The notes under the pieces were generated by a model. The model was not told the origin of the DNA. It was given only the letters and a program-made list of their open reading frames with translations, and did not search any database. DNA of 14,390 bases from JBMOLK01 sp049325575 (GTDB lineage Bacteria > Bacillota > Clostridia > Acetivibrionales > Acetivibrionaceae). Positions 8,179-14,390 of this stretch are shown in pieces. Position 1 is the stretch's first letter. Each line of letters opens with the position of its first letter. Location: assembly GCA_049325575.1 (NCBI GenBank), contig JBMOLK010000126.1, positions 1 through 14,390 of the forward strand. Reading direction: 5' to 3'. The position numbers and the translations under genes are program-made.

Positions 8179-8574
8179 TCATATTTTCTTGCCAGCTCCC
8201 GGACCTGGCTTCAAACTGTGAATTTCTTCTATATGGATAAGCACAACAGCTGCAGGCTTACGCATATTATTCTTTAGAGACATTTCTGATGCTTGCTCAT
8301 AAAGCTCCCCACCAGTCTGAACCTCTGGAGTACCTATGAAACGGTAACCGTCAAGAGTTTCTCTATTTACAACTGCAACTGCGACTTTGGAGCCATCTAG
8401 TAGATTTTTATAGGTAGTGCCACCTGTTCCTTCATTAAAAATCAATGTCTCATCATTAAGAACACGAGTTGAGCGCTTAGGTGCAACACTCGGTACTCCA
8501 TCCTTACTGACTGTACCAATAAAACATTGCTGTGCTGCTATCATATCTTTCATTTCTTGTGTAAGCTTTGCCAT
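8179..8574 (-). CDS. Pyridoxamine 5'-phosphate oxidase family protein (FMN-binding split barrel)
   Basis: A product of 131 residues with the split-barrel pattern: CFIGTVSKDGVPSVAPKRST (about 17-36) for the first strands, then LIFNEGTGGTTYKNLLDGSK and VAVAVVNRETLDGYRFIGTP. The last strand is AAVVLIHIEEIHSLKPG. Members bind FMN or a related cofactor; many reduce small molecules and few have a known substrate, so I give no specific reaction. I chose ATG 8574 because AGAGGTG sits 9-11 nt upstream; the in-frame GTG at 8586 overlaps that Shine-Dalgarno. It is the first gene of a two-gene operon with azoR, which suggests a shared role in flavin-dependent redox or xenobiotic stress. Upstream is the relic-filled region; no convincing sigma-A promoter stands out. 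Confidence 0.88.
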   Translation of the reverse strand: MAKLTQEMKDMIAAQQCFIGTVSKDGVPSVAPKRSTRVLNDETLIFNEGTGGTTYKNLLDGSKVAVAVVNRETLDGYRFIGTPEVQTGGELYEQASEMSLKNNMRKPAAVVLIHIEEIHSLKPGPGAGKKI

Positions 8575-8748
8575 CGGTTTAAACACCTCTCATTCCAATT
8601 AGTATCTTTGTCTATATAGCTCTGATTAAAAATACTTTTGTACAATCAAATTCCAGTAAAAATAGCTTCAACAATTATATTATTTCATTTTTAAAACTTA
8701 TTATGAAATTTTAAAAGATTAGAGGCAGCGTTAGTAACTGGAATTGTT

Positions 8749-8865
8749 TTAGCTTATTTCTATTAGTTTTTTGATATAATAACCATTTATTTCTCCAAAT
8801 GCATTTCATTCAGCCTCCACAGCTTCCATATTCAAGCCCTTGGCATCTTTTGCCGGACCTGTATA
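8749..8865 (-). pseudogene. Coding relic with in-frame TGA, unidentified
   Basis: A minus-strand frame of 38 codons to a TAA is interrupted once by TGA (8806-8808). The pieces read YTGPAKDAKGLNMEAVEAE before the stop and NAFGEINGYYIKKLIEIS after it, both with a convincing amino-acid mix for an AT-rich genome. There is no start codon. The family is not recognised; the tail is compatible with an alpha/beta flavin or NAD(P) oxidoreductase but this is weak. A readthrough product is unlikely, since the neighbouring relics are also broken. Confidence 0.35.
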
Positions 8866-8889
8866 TTATATAAATCATGATGGTATTGT

Positions 8890-8976
8890 TTATGAAAAGT
8901 AAATTCTCTTAACCTTAGTTTCACCTAAGGCTTTGTAGGCATTTACTTTTATTTTTTCTCCAGCAGACAAACTGCC
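8890..8976 (-). pseudogene. Coding-like fragment overlapping the methyltransferase-like relic
   Basis: A 28-codon open frame ends in TAA at 8890 and contains SAGEKIKVNAYKALGETKVK. It overlaps the next relic in a different frame by about 28 bp, so at most one of the two readings is ancestral there, or a frameshift joins them. It also coincides with the hairpin at 8895-8950, which constrains its sequence. No start and no recognised family. Confidence 0.2.
8895..8950. repeat. Two-tier hairpin: outer 10-bp and inner 6-bp stems
   Basis: AAAAGTAAAT (8895-8904) pairs perfectly with ATTTACTTTT (8941-8950). Inside, CCTTAG (8913-8918) pairs with CTAAGG (8925-8930) around a 6-nt loop, leaving an asymmetric internal loop of 8 and 10 nt. 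On the plus strand the outer stem is followed by a T-rich run (8945-8957), so it could end plus-strand transcripts, but no plus-strand gene precedes it. A miniature element or structured RNA remnant is equally possible. Confidence 0.45.
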
Positions 8977-9053
8977 TCAACATGTGTTTTGATAGAGAAA
9001 TGATACAAATACACAGATATATTGGGTTTAGCCCCCTTAAGACCCCCTAGATT
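8949..9053 (-). pseudogene. C-terminal relic resembling RNA m5U methyltransferase (RlmD/TrmA type)
   Basis: A 34-codon open frame ends at TAA with IKTHVEAVCLLEKK. The THVE-x-V-x-LL ending is the typical C terminus of class I SAM-dependent 23S rRNA uracil-5 methyltransferases. Upstream residues (GGLKGAKPNISVYLYHF) do not match that family, so only the final ~14 codons may be homologous, joined to unrelated DNA. No start codon. The identification rests on a short motif. Confidence 0.35.
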
Positions 9054-9097
9054 TCAATACATTGCACACAATTTTGGTAATAAATTGGGGCATTAAG

Positions 9098-9358
9098 TTA
9101 AGAAATTATAAACGGTTGTTTTTCTTTTTTACAAATTCGCATAATGGTATCTTTTCCAGTAATCAGCGCTGTAGGAAGACCTCCAGGTGGTTGCAGCCAC
9201 TGTCCACTTAATACAATGTTATTAAGGCCTTTAATACGGCCTGTATGTGCTAATGACTTTCCACTAATGGTTGGCTAAAAAGCCATAAAAGCGCCTCGGT
9301 AGGCATTGCAGTATCGTACATTTGACGGAGCCCTTAATATGTTACGTTTTAATATTCT
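9098..9358 (-). pseudogene. C-terminal relic of a phytoene-desaturase-like FAD oxidoreductase, in-frame stop
   Basis: The frame from 9358 to the TAA at 9098 carries one in-frame TAG (9275-9277). Before it is VRYCNAYRGAFMAF; after it come HTGRIKGLNNIVLSGQW, then LQPPGGLPTALITGKDTIM and RICKK. The order RYxxAYRGA, then GLxNxxxxGQWxxPPGGLPTA, then a hydrophobic helix is the classic C-terminal FAD-binding end of CrtI-like phytoene desaturases and related NAD(P)/FAD oxidoreductases. Intact members have about 500 residues, so roughly 85% of the gene is missing. The left limit of homology falls next to the repeat at 9339-9358, implying that the rest was removed by recombination there. Nonfunctional. 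Confidence 0.75.
9313..9358 (+). repeat. Dispersed repeat, copy B
   Basis: Second copy of the 20-bp perfect repeat (9339-9358) plus imperfect flank described at 7345-7390. This copy spans the junction between two coding relics: the frame ending at 9342 and the phytoene-desaturase-like remnant. Confidence 0.6.
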
Positions 9359-9431
9359 CTATCAACGCCACATACTCCACATTCAGTGAGAAAACAGAAG
9401 AAAAGATATCAAAAAAATCAGGACCCCATAT
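9342..9431 (-). pseudogene. Short coding relic ending in the repeat
   Basis: A 29-codon frame (IWGPDFFDIF, then SLNVEYVALIENIKT) ends with TAA inside the repeat copy at 9339-9358. The NVEYVALIE ending loosely parallels the THVEAVCLLE ending of the 8949-9053 relic, so both may come from methyltransferase-like genes, though this is only a resemblance over about ten residues. Further upstream, 9418-9501 holds another 27-codon open frame (RASITNRTWIQIEKLGLHMN) in a different phase, also without a start. Several mutually offset readings make each individually uncertain. Confidence 0.25.
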
Positions 9432-9508
9432 TCATATGAAGCCCTAATTTTTCAATTTGAATCCAAGTTCTATTAGTAATTGAGGCTCTAACAACCCTCT
9501 TTTAAAAA

Positions 9509-9817
9509 TTAAAAACTATTTATCAACAGCCAAAATAACCCAATTAATAAAGCTTGTAAGAATAACAGGCACAGTAAAGTTGTAACTTTATTTTTACCAA
9601 TTCCCCAAATATCCTTCCACAAAATTAGCATAGGTAGTGGAGTAATCACTGCAAATATCAACTTCATAATTTGTACACCTAAGTAATCAGAATGATACAA
9701 ATTTGCAATATAAAACCCGAATATTAATGATATGATATAAGCAATTACTGCACTTGGTATCAATAGTAAAAGTGAGTACCACTTTCTTTTAAAAACATTA
9801 ATAATTGATTTCATCAT
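9509..9817 (-). CDS. Small membrane protein, 102 aa, partner of the lipase-like surface protein
   Basis: AGGAGG lies 4 nt before the ATG at 9817 (the next codon is also ATG), and the gene begins 11 bp after the stop of the 1174-residue protein, so the two are surely cotranscribed and perhaps translationally coupled. The product is basic at the N terminus (INVFKRKW) and has about three hydrophobic segments (residues ~14-37, ~48-66, ~80-99) with few polar residues, so it is an integral membrane protein. I recognise no family. Tight coupling to a secreted hydrolase makes an immunity-like, export or anchoring role plausible, but this is inferred only from position. No clear terminator follows. 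Confidence 0.82.
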   Translation of the reverse strand: MMKSIINVFKRKWYSLLLLIPSAVIAYIISLIFGFYIANLYHSDYLGVQIMKLIFAVITPLPMLILWKDIWGIGKNKVTTLLCLLFLQALLIGLFWLLINSF

Positions 9818-9828
9818 AATGCCTCCTA

Positions 9829-12800
9829 TTAATAAATGCCATTTGTTTGTGGATATTTTAGTCTACTATCTTTATACCACAGATCAATACCGTGTACTGC
9901 AGAAAATATCATATTTAGAACAGGAATTCTAGTCGCATCAATTACATTTCCATTTTCATCTTTTGCTGTCCAAGGTCCTATATCAGTTCCTATTCTTTTG
10001 AATAATGTACTTGCACCAAGTCCATCACCTACTAAATCATACTCGTAGTAATAGTTATTCAACAATCCTTCTGCTGCGGTAAATACATCCCCTTGAATTA
10101 ATTTATTTGCATAAAAGTCAACTTTATTATAACCAAAAGCATTAAATGTGGCACAGTGTACAGGTTTCTTAACCTCTTTTGAAAACCAACCAATATTGTC
10201 ATCTAATACACTAAACAAAACATCCTGCATAACTCTACCGCCCAAAGAGTGTCCAGATAAATAAAAATCAGCATTTGGATATTCTTTAATCAGTTTTCTA
10301 TATTCTTTATTTGCATCATTAAACACCCATGATGCTTGTGGATTATAAGTTAATGCTGCTGCAATCAGATCTGTTCCCCCATCATTAACAGCATCATCAT
10401 CAAATTCTGTACCTCTGTAAGAAAGAATTATTGCATCCCTTTTACCACTTCTTGAAATTTTAATCGCTACACTGCCCAACCCATTATCCATAAATCCTTC
10501 AACAATATTTCCTATCAAAGAATTACTACCCGAATTGTTTGCATAGATAATTCTAAAATCACTTAATTCTGGTTCTCCTTTATTACCAACCAAACTCCCA
10601 GTACTAGATTCCAGATTTGAGTAACTTAACGAAGCAGATAACGCTAATGTTCTATCTGTAATACTGTAAACCATTGGCTCTGGGTCAGTATTGTCAAGAA
10701 TTCCATCACTGTCACTATCCATCTTGGTTGGGTTAGTTCTCATTTCAAAATATCCATTTTTATAGCTTAATTCTTCACCATCTTTTAAACCGTCACCATC
10801 AGTATCTGAATTGTCATATCTTGTATACACCCAATCTGTATTAGTTCTAACCCCTCTTTTCTCATGATAATCTGTGACTCCATCTCCATCGGTGTCTTTA
10901 GTCAAATCAACTGTCTCCTCAGATGTTTGTTCAAAAATTTTAGATAAATCTGAAGCAGTGGAAGCATGGTAGTACTTTCCTCCTGTTGCTTCAGCAATAT
11001 TTTTTAACAGAATCACATCAATACTGCTTCCAAGCCCAATAGTATAAATCTTAACACCTTGGTCAATTGCTTGCTGAGTTAAGTTGTGATCGTAGGAACC
11101 CTCACCATCTGTCAGCATAATGATATATTTTGCTTCTGACGTACTTGTTTGGAGTTGTGCTAATGCAGCTTTTACCCCTGCACCCAAATCAGTCCCTCCG
11201 GAACTATCGATTTTATCAATTGCATTTTTAATAACTATTTTATCGCTGGTTAATGAACAATTAACTTTAGCATAGCTGTCAAAATCAATTACAGCCGCCT
11301 TATCGTTTTCATCCATTTTATCGACAAATTCTTTTGCAGTTTGTTTTCTTAATCCTGATGGATCGTTCCAAGACATACTTCCTGAAGAATCAATCGCAAA
11401 CCCGATAACCATCTCAATATTTTCAATCTCACCCTCGAATGGTGCTTTCATTTCCTTTGCCCAAACCTCATCAATTGCCTTTTTATTAAGCAATATGTAT
11501 GTCGAAAAATGATTAATCTCAGCCGATACTGCACATTCTACTAAATCAATTGTCTGGTTTGGCAATAATTCCAGTAGTTCTGTTTGTTCATTAAAATAGT
11601 ATATTGCCGGTTCAAAACCCTGTTGATTTAATAATTCCTTGTCAAACTTGAATTTCATTTTTGCACTGTTAAAAGCCATAGGTGCAAAAAACTCATATGG
11701 AGCACCGATATAGCCTGGAATGTTACTTTGCAAATAAGGATTTGCTCCTCCAACATTAGAAATTGAAACACTACCAATATTCTTACCTTCTAAATCCATT
11801 GTTATGGAAGGTTCAACCTTCATATCCTTTTCACTCTCACTAACTACCATTGTGATATTAAATATTTCGTCTCCGTCTTTAATACCGTCACTATCCGTAT
11901 CTGCAACTAGCGGATTAGTCCCTTGGGAAATTTCATTGCCGTCTGACAACCTATCGCCATCAGTATCTTCTTTATTTGGGTCTGTGTTATAAGCATGTAT
12001 CTCTTGGTAATCTGTCAAACCATCAAAATCAGAATCTGCTGACCAAGGATCTGTCTTTTTTGTAATTTCATCTCCGTTATTGATGCCATCGCTATCAAAG
12101 TCTTCCTTATCATCTGTTATATCATTTCCATTAGTATCGTTTTTAGTTGGGTCGGTAAATAGTTTTAATACCTCATCTCCATCGTTTATACCGTCACCAT
12201 CAGTATCTGTCTTATTTATATCTGTATGATATTTGTTGGTTTCAAGAAAATCTGTCAGACCATCCCTATCGGTGTCTGTATTTGTTTTATCTATAAGTAA
12301 AATCCCATTTCCCATTTCACTGACATAAGCAAATACTTCGTTTGACTCTTTAGATTCATTTTTTATATTTGAGGCTACAACCTTATAAGTGCATATTCCG
12401 TATGTGTTTAAACCTGTATCAGTATATGAATTCTGAGTTAAATTATCAGAAATCACTTCATACTGACCCTGATCAATTTTCCTCAAAATAGCATATTTAA
12501 CCGCATTCTTGACAAGATTCCAATTAAGCTTGAAACCCTCATTTGTTTTTTCTATTGTAAGAACTGGAGGCTCCTTTATTTCAAATCCGTCAATCAATTC
12601 ATAATCTTCAACACTACTTATAACATTTAAAGAACTTCCCTTAAAGACAATCTCGTGCGCAATTATTCTACCATTTAAAGTAAAATTAGCCGAATTAATT
12701 CTAACTGTACCTTTAGGTGCATAAATAATACCCTTCAAGTTAACATTCGCTCCATTGAATGTTATGTTACCCTTTTCAGAACAAATAACTATTCCCTTCT

Positions 12801-13353
12801 CTGTCCCGCTTACAGTCCTTGATGAATTGATAGAAATGTCTTTTTCAGCAATTATGTAACCTTTGCTTGTCAGTTTTGAGCCGCTTACTAAAACGCTGCC
12901 AATAGTAATAATAGATTTTTGTATTACTATATTACTTCCGTTATATCTCTTATCACTCTCATATATTTCTGCATCTTCATTAGCAATCGACTTAATGTCA
13001 TCAATATAATCTGACATTTCAACGATAGGGGATCCTTCAAGCCTTTTTGTTATTACAGCTTTTAAATCCTTAGCATCAATTTTTCCCGTCGCTTCACAAG
13101 TTCCTTCAATAATAAGGTTTGACCCCCTATAAATAAAATCTGCATTAGAATGTACATCACCCTTAATATTAACCTTTGCATTATTCATTGATAATGCAGA
13201 CTCTTGACTTGCAGAAAACAAAGCATAATCAACTGCTCCCCTGACAACAGACTGTAGTTCTCCCTCTGTACCAAACACATTGATGGATAAAATTTGTAAC
13301 ACCATTAGCATTGCCAAACCCATCGCTAAAGAACTTTTCTTTCTTGACTTCAT
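9829..13353 (-). CDS. Secreted multidomain protein: FnIII, Ca-binding repeats, vWA and class-3-lipase-like domains
   Basis: GGGGAGGAG lies 8-9 nt before the ATG. Residues 1-28 are a Sec signal peptide (KSRKK, hydrophobic core, cleavage near VFG-TEG) without a lipobox. Residues ~55-247 are short beta-strand repeats resembling polymer-forming/bactofilin-like modules. A fibronectin III-like domain spans ~264-344. Calcium-binding thrombospondin-3-type DxDxDG repeats form two blocks (~357-497, seven; ~818-890, three). Between them is a von Willebrand A domain (~646-810) with MIDAS residues DSSGS (655-659), Thr721 and Asp749. The C-terminal ~900-1174 is a class-3-lipase-like alpha/beta hydrolase: SYRGTE (978-983), GHSLGG (nucleophile Ser1036), with Asp1106 and His1154 as likely triad partners. 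It probably acts outside the cell or at the surface as a calcium-stabilised lipase/esterase or adhesin; no sortase motif is seen at the C terminus. First gene of an operon with the 102-residue membrane protein. Confidence 0.9.
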   Translation of the reverse strand: MKSRKKSSLAMGLAMLMVLQILSINVFGTEGELQSVVRGAVDYALFSASQESALSMNNAKVNIKGDVHSNADFIYRGSNLIIEGTCEATGKIDAKDLKAVITKRLEGSPIVEMSDYIDDIKSIANEDAEIYESDKRYNGSNIVIQKSIITIGSVLVSGSKLTSKGYIIAEKDISINSSRTVSGTEKGIVICSEKGNITFNGANVNLKGIIYAPKGTVRINSANFTLNGRIIAHEIVFKGSSLNVISSVEDYELIDGFEIKEPPVLTIEKTNEGFKLNWNLVKNAVKYAILRKIDQGQYEVISDNLTQNSYTDTGLNTYGICTYKVVASNIKNESKESNEVFAYVSEMGNGILLIDKTNTDTDRDGLTDFLETNKYHTDINKTDTDGDGINDGDEVLKLFTDPTKNDTNGNDITDDKEDFDSDGINNGDEITKKTDPWSADSDFDGLTDYQEIHAYNTDPNKEDTDGDRLSDGNEISQGTNPLVADTDSDGIKDGDEIFNITMVVSESEKDMKVEPSITMDLEGKNIGSVSISNVGGANPYLQSNIPGYIGAPYEFFAPMAFNSAKMKFKFDKELLNQQGFEPAIYYFNEQTELLELLPNQTIDLVECAVSAEINHFSTYILLNKKAIDEVWAKEMKAPFEGEIENIEMVIGFAIDSSGSMSWNDPSGLRKQTAKEFVDKMDENDKAAVIDFDSYAKVNCSLTSDKIVIKNAIDKIDSSGGTDLGAGVKAALAQLQTSTSEAKYIIMLTDGEGSYDHNLTQQAIDQGVKIYTIGLGSSIDVILLKNIAEATGGKYYHASTASDLSKIFEQTSEETVDLTKDTDGDGVTDYHEKRGVRTNTDWVYTRYDNSDTDGDGLKDGEELSYKNGYFEMRTNPTKMDSDSDGILDNTDPEPMVYSITDRTLALSASLSYSNLESSTGSLVGNKGEPELSDFRIIYANNSGSNSLIGNIVEGFMDNGLGSVAIKISRSGKRDAIILSYRGTEFDDDAVNDGGTDLIAAALTYNPQASWVFNDANKEYRKLIKEYPNADFYLSGHSLGGRVMQDVLFSVLDDNIGWFSKEVKKPVHCATFNAFGYNKVDFYANKLIQGDVFTAAEGLLNNYYYEYDLVGDGLGASTLFKRIGTDIGPWTAKDENGNVIDATRIPVLNMIFSAVHGIDLWYKDSRLKYPQTNGIY

Positions 13354-13416
13354 TACAACTTCTCCTCCCCAAAATTTAAATCAATTGTTTTTTTAAGTCA
13401 AACATTTAATATAAAA

Positions 13417-13446
13417 AAGCACTTGGTCTTATTTCTCCAAGTGCTT
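13417..13446 (-). terminator. Rho-independent terminator in the 5' leader of the lipase-like operon
   Basis: AAGCACTTGG and CCAAGTGCTT form a perfect 10-bp stem with a 10-nt loop; read on the minus strand it is followed by T-rich sequence (the T's ending the stem continue into TTTTATATT). It lies 64 bp upstream of the ATG at 13353 and about 55 nt downstream of the promoter at 13507-13535. It is therefore either a leader attenuator or the terminator of an upstream gene now displaced by the IS1182 element. Confidence 0.8.
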
Positions 13447-13491
13447 GTAATAGTACAAAACTATGCTCGTTTAAAAAACACTTCCAAAAAC

Positions 13492-13505
13492 CTAACATAT
13501 GTTCA
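13492..13505. promoter_or_regulatory. Candidate LexA (SOS) box
   Basis: The minus strand reads TGAACATATGTTAG, matching the Bacillus/Clostridium LexA consensus CGAACATATGTTCG at 12 of 14 positions, with the 11-base core GAACATATGTT intact. It starts 1 nt downstream of the -10 box of the putative promoter, covering the expected start site, an ideal position for repression. Not proven; a 10-bp palindrome in AT-rich DNA can occur by chance. Confidence 0.45.
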
Positions 13506-13506
13506 C

Positions 13507-13535
13507 ATTATAGATGCTTTTGCTATATTATACAA
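13507..13535 (-). promoter_or_regulatory. Putative sigma-A promoter of the lipase-like operon
   Basis: TTGTAT (13535-13530), a 17-nt spacer and TATAAT (13512-13507) read on the minus strand. The -10 is perfect, the -35 matches TTGACA at three positions. A second TATAAT just upstream (13532-13527) has no good -35. Transcription would start near 13500, giving a leader of about 147 nt. Confidence 0.55.
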
Positions 13536-13555
13536 GCATACAATTTCGTCCATTC

Positions 13556-13596
13556 TTTTTTTATCACTATTTTTCCCTATTTTTCTTTATTTTTCT
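13556..13596 (-). repeat. Phased A-tracts upstream of promoter
   Basis: On the minus strand three imperfect 10-bp units (consensus AGAAAAATAR, 13567-13596) place A5 tracts exactly 10 bp apart, followed 13 bp on by an A7 tract. A-tracts in phase with the helical turn bend DNA. They lie about 20-60 bp upstream of the -35 box, where UP-element or bend-assisted activation could act. The remaining DNA out to 13731 is AT-rich with one palindrome, AAGTTAACTT (13623-13632), and no gene. Confidence 0.5.
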
Positions 13597-13731
13597 CGCT
13601 ATTTCCCCATTGATTTATAGTTAAGTTAACTTTTTTCCAGTGTTAATTTTTATTATTCGCTTATGATTACATATTAGTCATTAAAGTACTTCCTTGTAAT
13701 TGCCAATTATTTTTCTATAAATAGGGTTTAC

Positions 13732-14390
13732 TTAACGAAAGCAGTATTTTGATTCTGGATTCAAAAACCTAAACAAAATATTGCTTTCATACCCAATAAT
13801 AATTGTTTCAATGTATTTTATAAAATAGCACAAAAGAAGCCTTAACTTCTTTTCCAAGTTCATTACAATAAAACTTAAAACAATAGTTGTAGCACTTGTT
13901 CCAACTAACTTTGTCATTATTTTTGCAAGTGAATATTTCCTTTTTCCTTCACCAAGTTTTCCTTCAACCTGATTCCTTTCACAACTGTCAAGATATGCTT
14001 GTTTCTGTTCTTCTTTCTTTACTTCCTCTGTTTTGCGCCCAAGACCAGGCCCACTTAGTCGTATATTATTTTTTGTGCAATATTCCCGGTTATCTCTGTT
14101 CCTGTATATTTTATCGGCCTGCACAACAGCTGGATAAAAACCATTTCTATCCTTGTATCCTTCAACCGCTTCTTTTAATGTTATTCCTTCGTTAAACTCA
14201 TCCCAACTGATTATTTCACTTCTTACAAAGCCATCCTCTACACTTATTCCAGCTTTTGCACCAAATTCAGTTGATGCTGATACTTTCCCTCGAACTATTG
14301 GCCTCACATGTGGTTGGCTAATGCTTACTATCCTATCATCTATTCTTGTATTCCTTTTTTCATACATTTCCAACTGCTGCCTGTACAATT
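13732..14390 (-). CDS. IS1182-type DDE transposase, C-terminal half (5' end beyond window)
   Basis: The frame is open from the right edge to a TAA at 13732, so about 219 codons of a protein usually near 450-500 residues are present. Visible landmarks are DDRIVSISQPHVRPIVRGK, AGISVEDGFVRSEIISWDEF, the VQADKIYRNRDNREYC segment (second catalytic Asp), RLSGPGLGRKT, and RNQVEGKLGEGKRKYSLAKI, which holds the catalytic Glu. The tail FIVMNLEKKLRLLL is typical of this group. The catalytic region visible here has no frameshift or internal stop, so the element may be intact. The left inverted repeat should lie shortly below 13732, but I cannot define it without the other end. Confidence 0.85.
   Translation of the reverse strand, partial: LYRQQLEMYEKRNTRIDDRIVSISQPHVRPIVRGKVSASTEFGAKAGISVEDGFVRSEIISWDEFNEGITLKEAVEGYKDRNGFYPAVVQADKIYRNRDNREYCTKNNIRLSGPGLGRKTEEVKKEEQKQAYLDSCERNQVEGKLGEGKRKYSLAKIMTKLVGTSATTIVLSFIVMNLEKKLRLLLCYFIKYIETIIIGYESNILFRFLNPESKYCFR

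Noticed and set aside
9486..9508. GAGG/CCTC hairpin as terminator of the 102-residue gene
   Set aside because: Only four base pairs with a large loop and no T-tract after it.
13354..13500. Known riboswitch (cyclic di-GMP, purine or similar) in the lipase operon leader
   Set aside because: None of the conserved core sequences of these classes is present; only a terminator, a short palindrome and a small hairpin are seen.
13423..13620. 65-codon plus-strand frame in the upstream region of the lipase-like gene
   Set aside because: No ribosome site, begins inside the terminator hairpin, and its Phe/Leu/Ser content comes from the T-rich phased tracts.
1..14390. CRISPR arrays, tRNA or rRNA genes
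   Set aside because: No regularly spaced repeats and no recognisable tRNA or rRNA sequence found on reading both strands by eye.

Overview
The window reads as low-GC Gram-positive DNA, most likely a member of the Clostridia: AT-rich intergenic DNA, strong AGGAGG-type ribosome binding sites, GTG starts, and Firmicutes-type proteins (flavin azoreductase, pyridoxamine-oxidase-like protein, thrombospondin-type-3/von Willebrand A surface protein, IS1182-type transposase). The species cannot be fixed from the sequence alone. Nearly every gene lies on the minus strand; the exception is a 52-codon gene at 5428-5586.

Left part (1-5231). A very large protein (about 1,120 residues visible, cut by the left edge) has the build of a polymorphic toxin: a short LQ-x-IG-type motif near the N terminus, a long charged coiled-coil region, amphipathic and hydrophobic helices, and at the visible C terminus the first ~38 residues of what looks like an LHH-type (HNH/Endo VII) nuclease domain. 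It has no signal peptide, and its N-terminal motif recalls cargo proteins of extracellular contractile injection systems. Its stop codon and any immunity gene lie beyond position 1. Upstream are a short coding relic (3513-3626) and a 525-residue multi-pass membrane protein of unknown function.

Middle (5232-8600). A small proline-rich ORF on the plus strand with an excellent ribosome binding site converges on selO (protein AMPylase), with a bidirectional terminator hairpin between them. selO is clearly richer in G+C than its neighbours. Next comes a two-gene flavoenzyme operon: a pyridoxamine 5'-phosphate oxidase-like protein followed by an FMN-dependent NADH-azoreductase.

Gene graveyard (8600-9508). 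About 0.9 kb has no intact gene but carries several short minus-strand coding relics. The clearest is the C terminus of a phytoene-desaturase-like FAD oxidoreductase with an in-frame stop. Others resemble the C-terminal tail of RNA m5U methyltransferases. A ~20 bp perfect repeat shared with the selO/azoR intergenic region sits exactly at one relic junction, which suggests recombination or loss of a mobile element.

Right part (9509-13731). A two-gene operon encodes a secreted 1174-residue protein (signal peptide, beta-rich repeats, fibronectin III, ten calcium-binding DxDxDG repeats in two blocks, a von Willebrand A domain, and a class-3-lipase-like hydrolase with a GHSLGG elbow), followed 11 bp later by a 102-residue membrane protein. 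Its control region is unusually elaborate: phased A-tracts, a TTGTAT-N17-TATAAT promoter, a near-consensus LexA/SOS box over the start site, and a terminator hairpin inside the 5' leader that an upstream segment could disrupt. This suggests damage-inducible, attenuated expression.

Right edge (13732-14390). The C-terminal half of an IS1182-type transposase enters from beyond the window.
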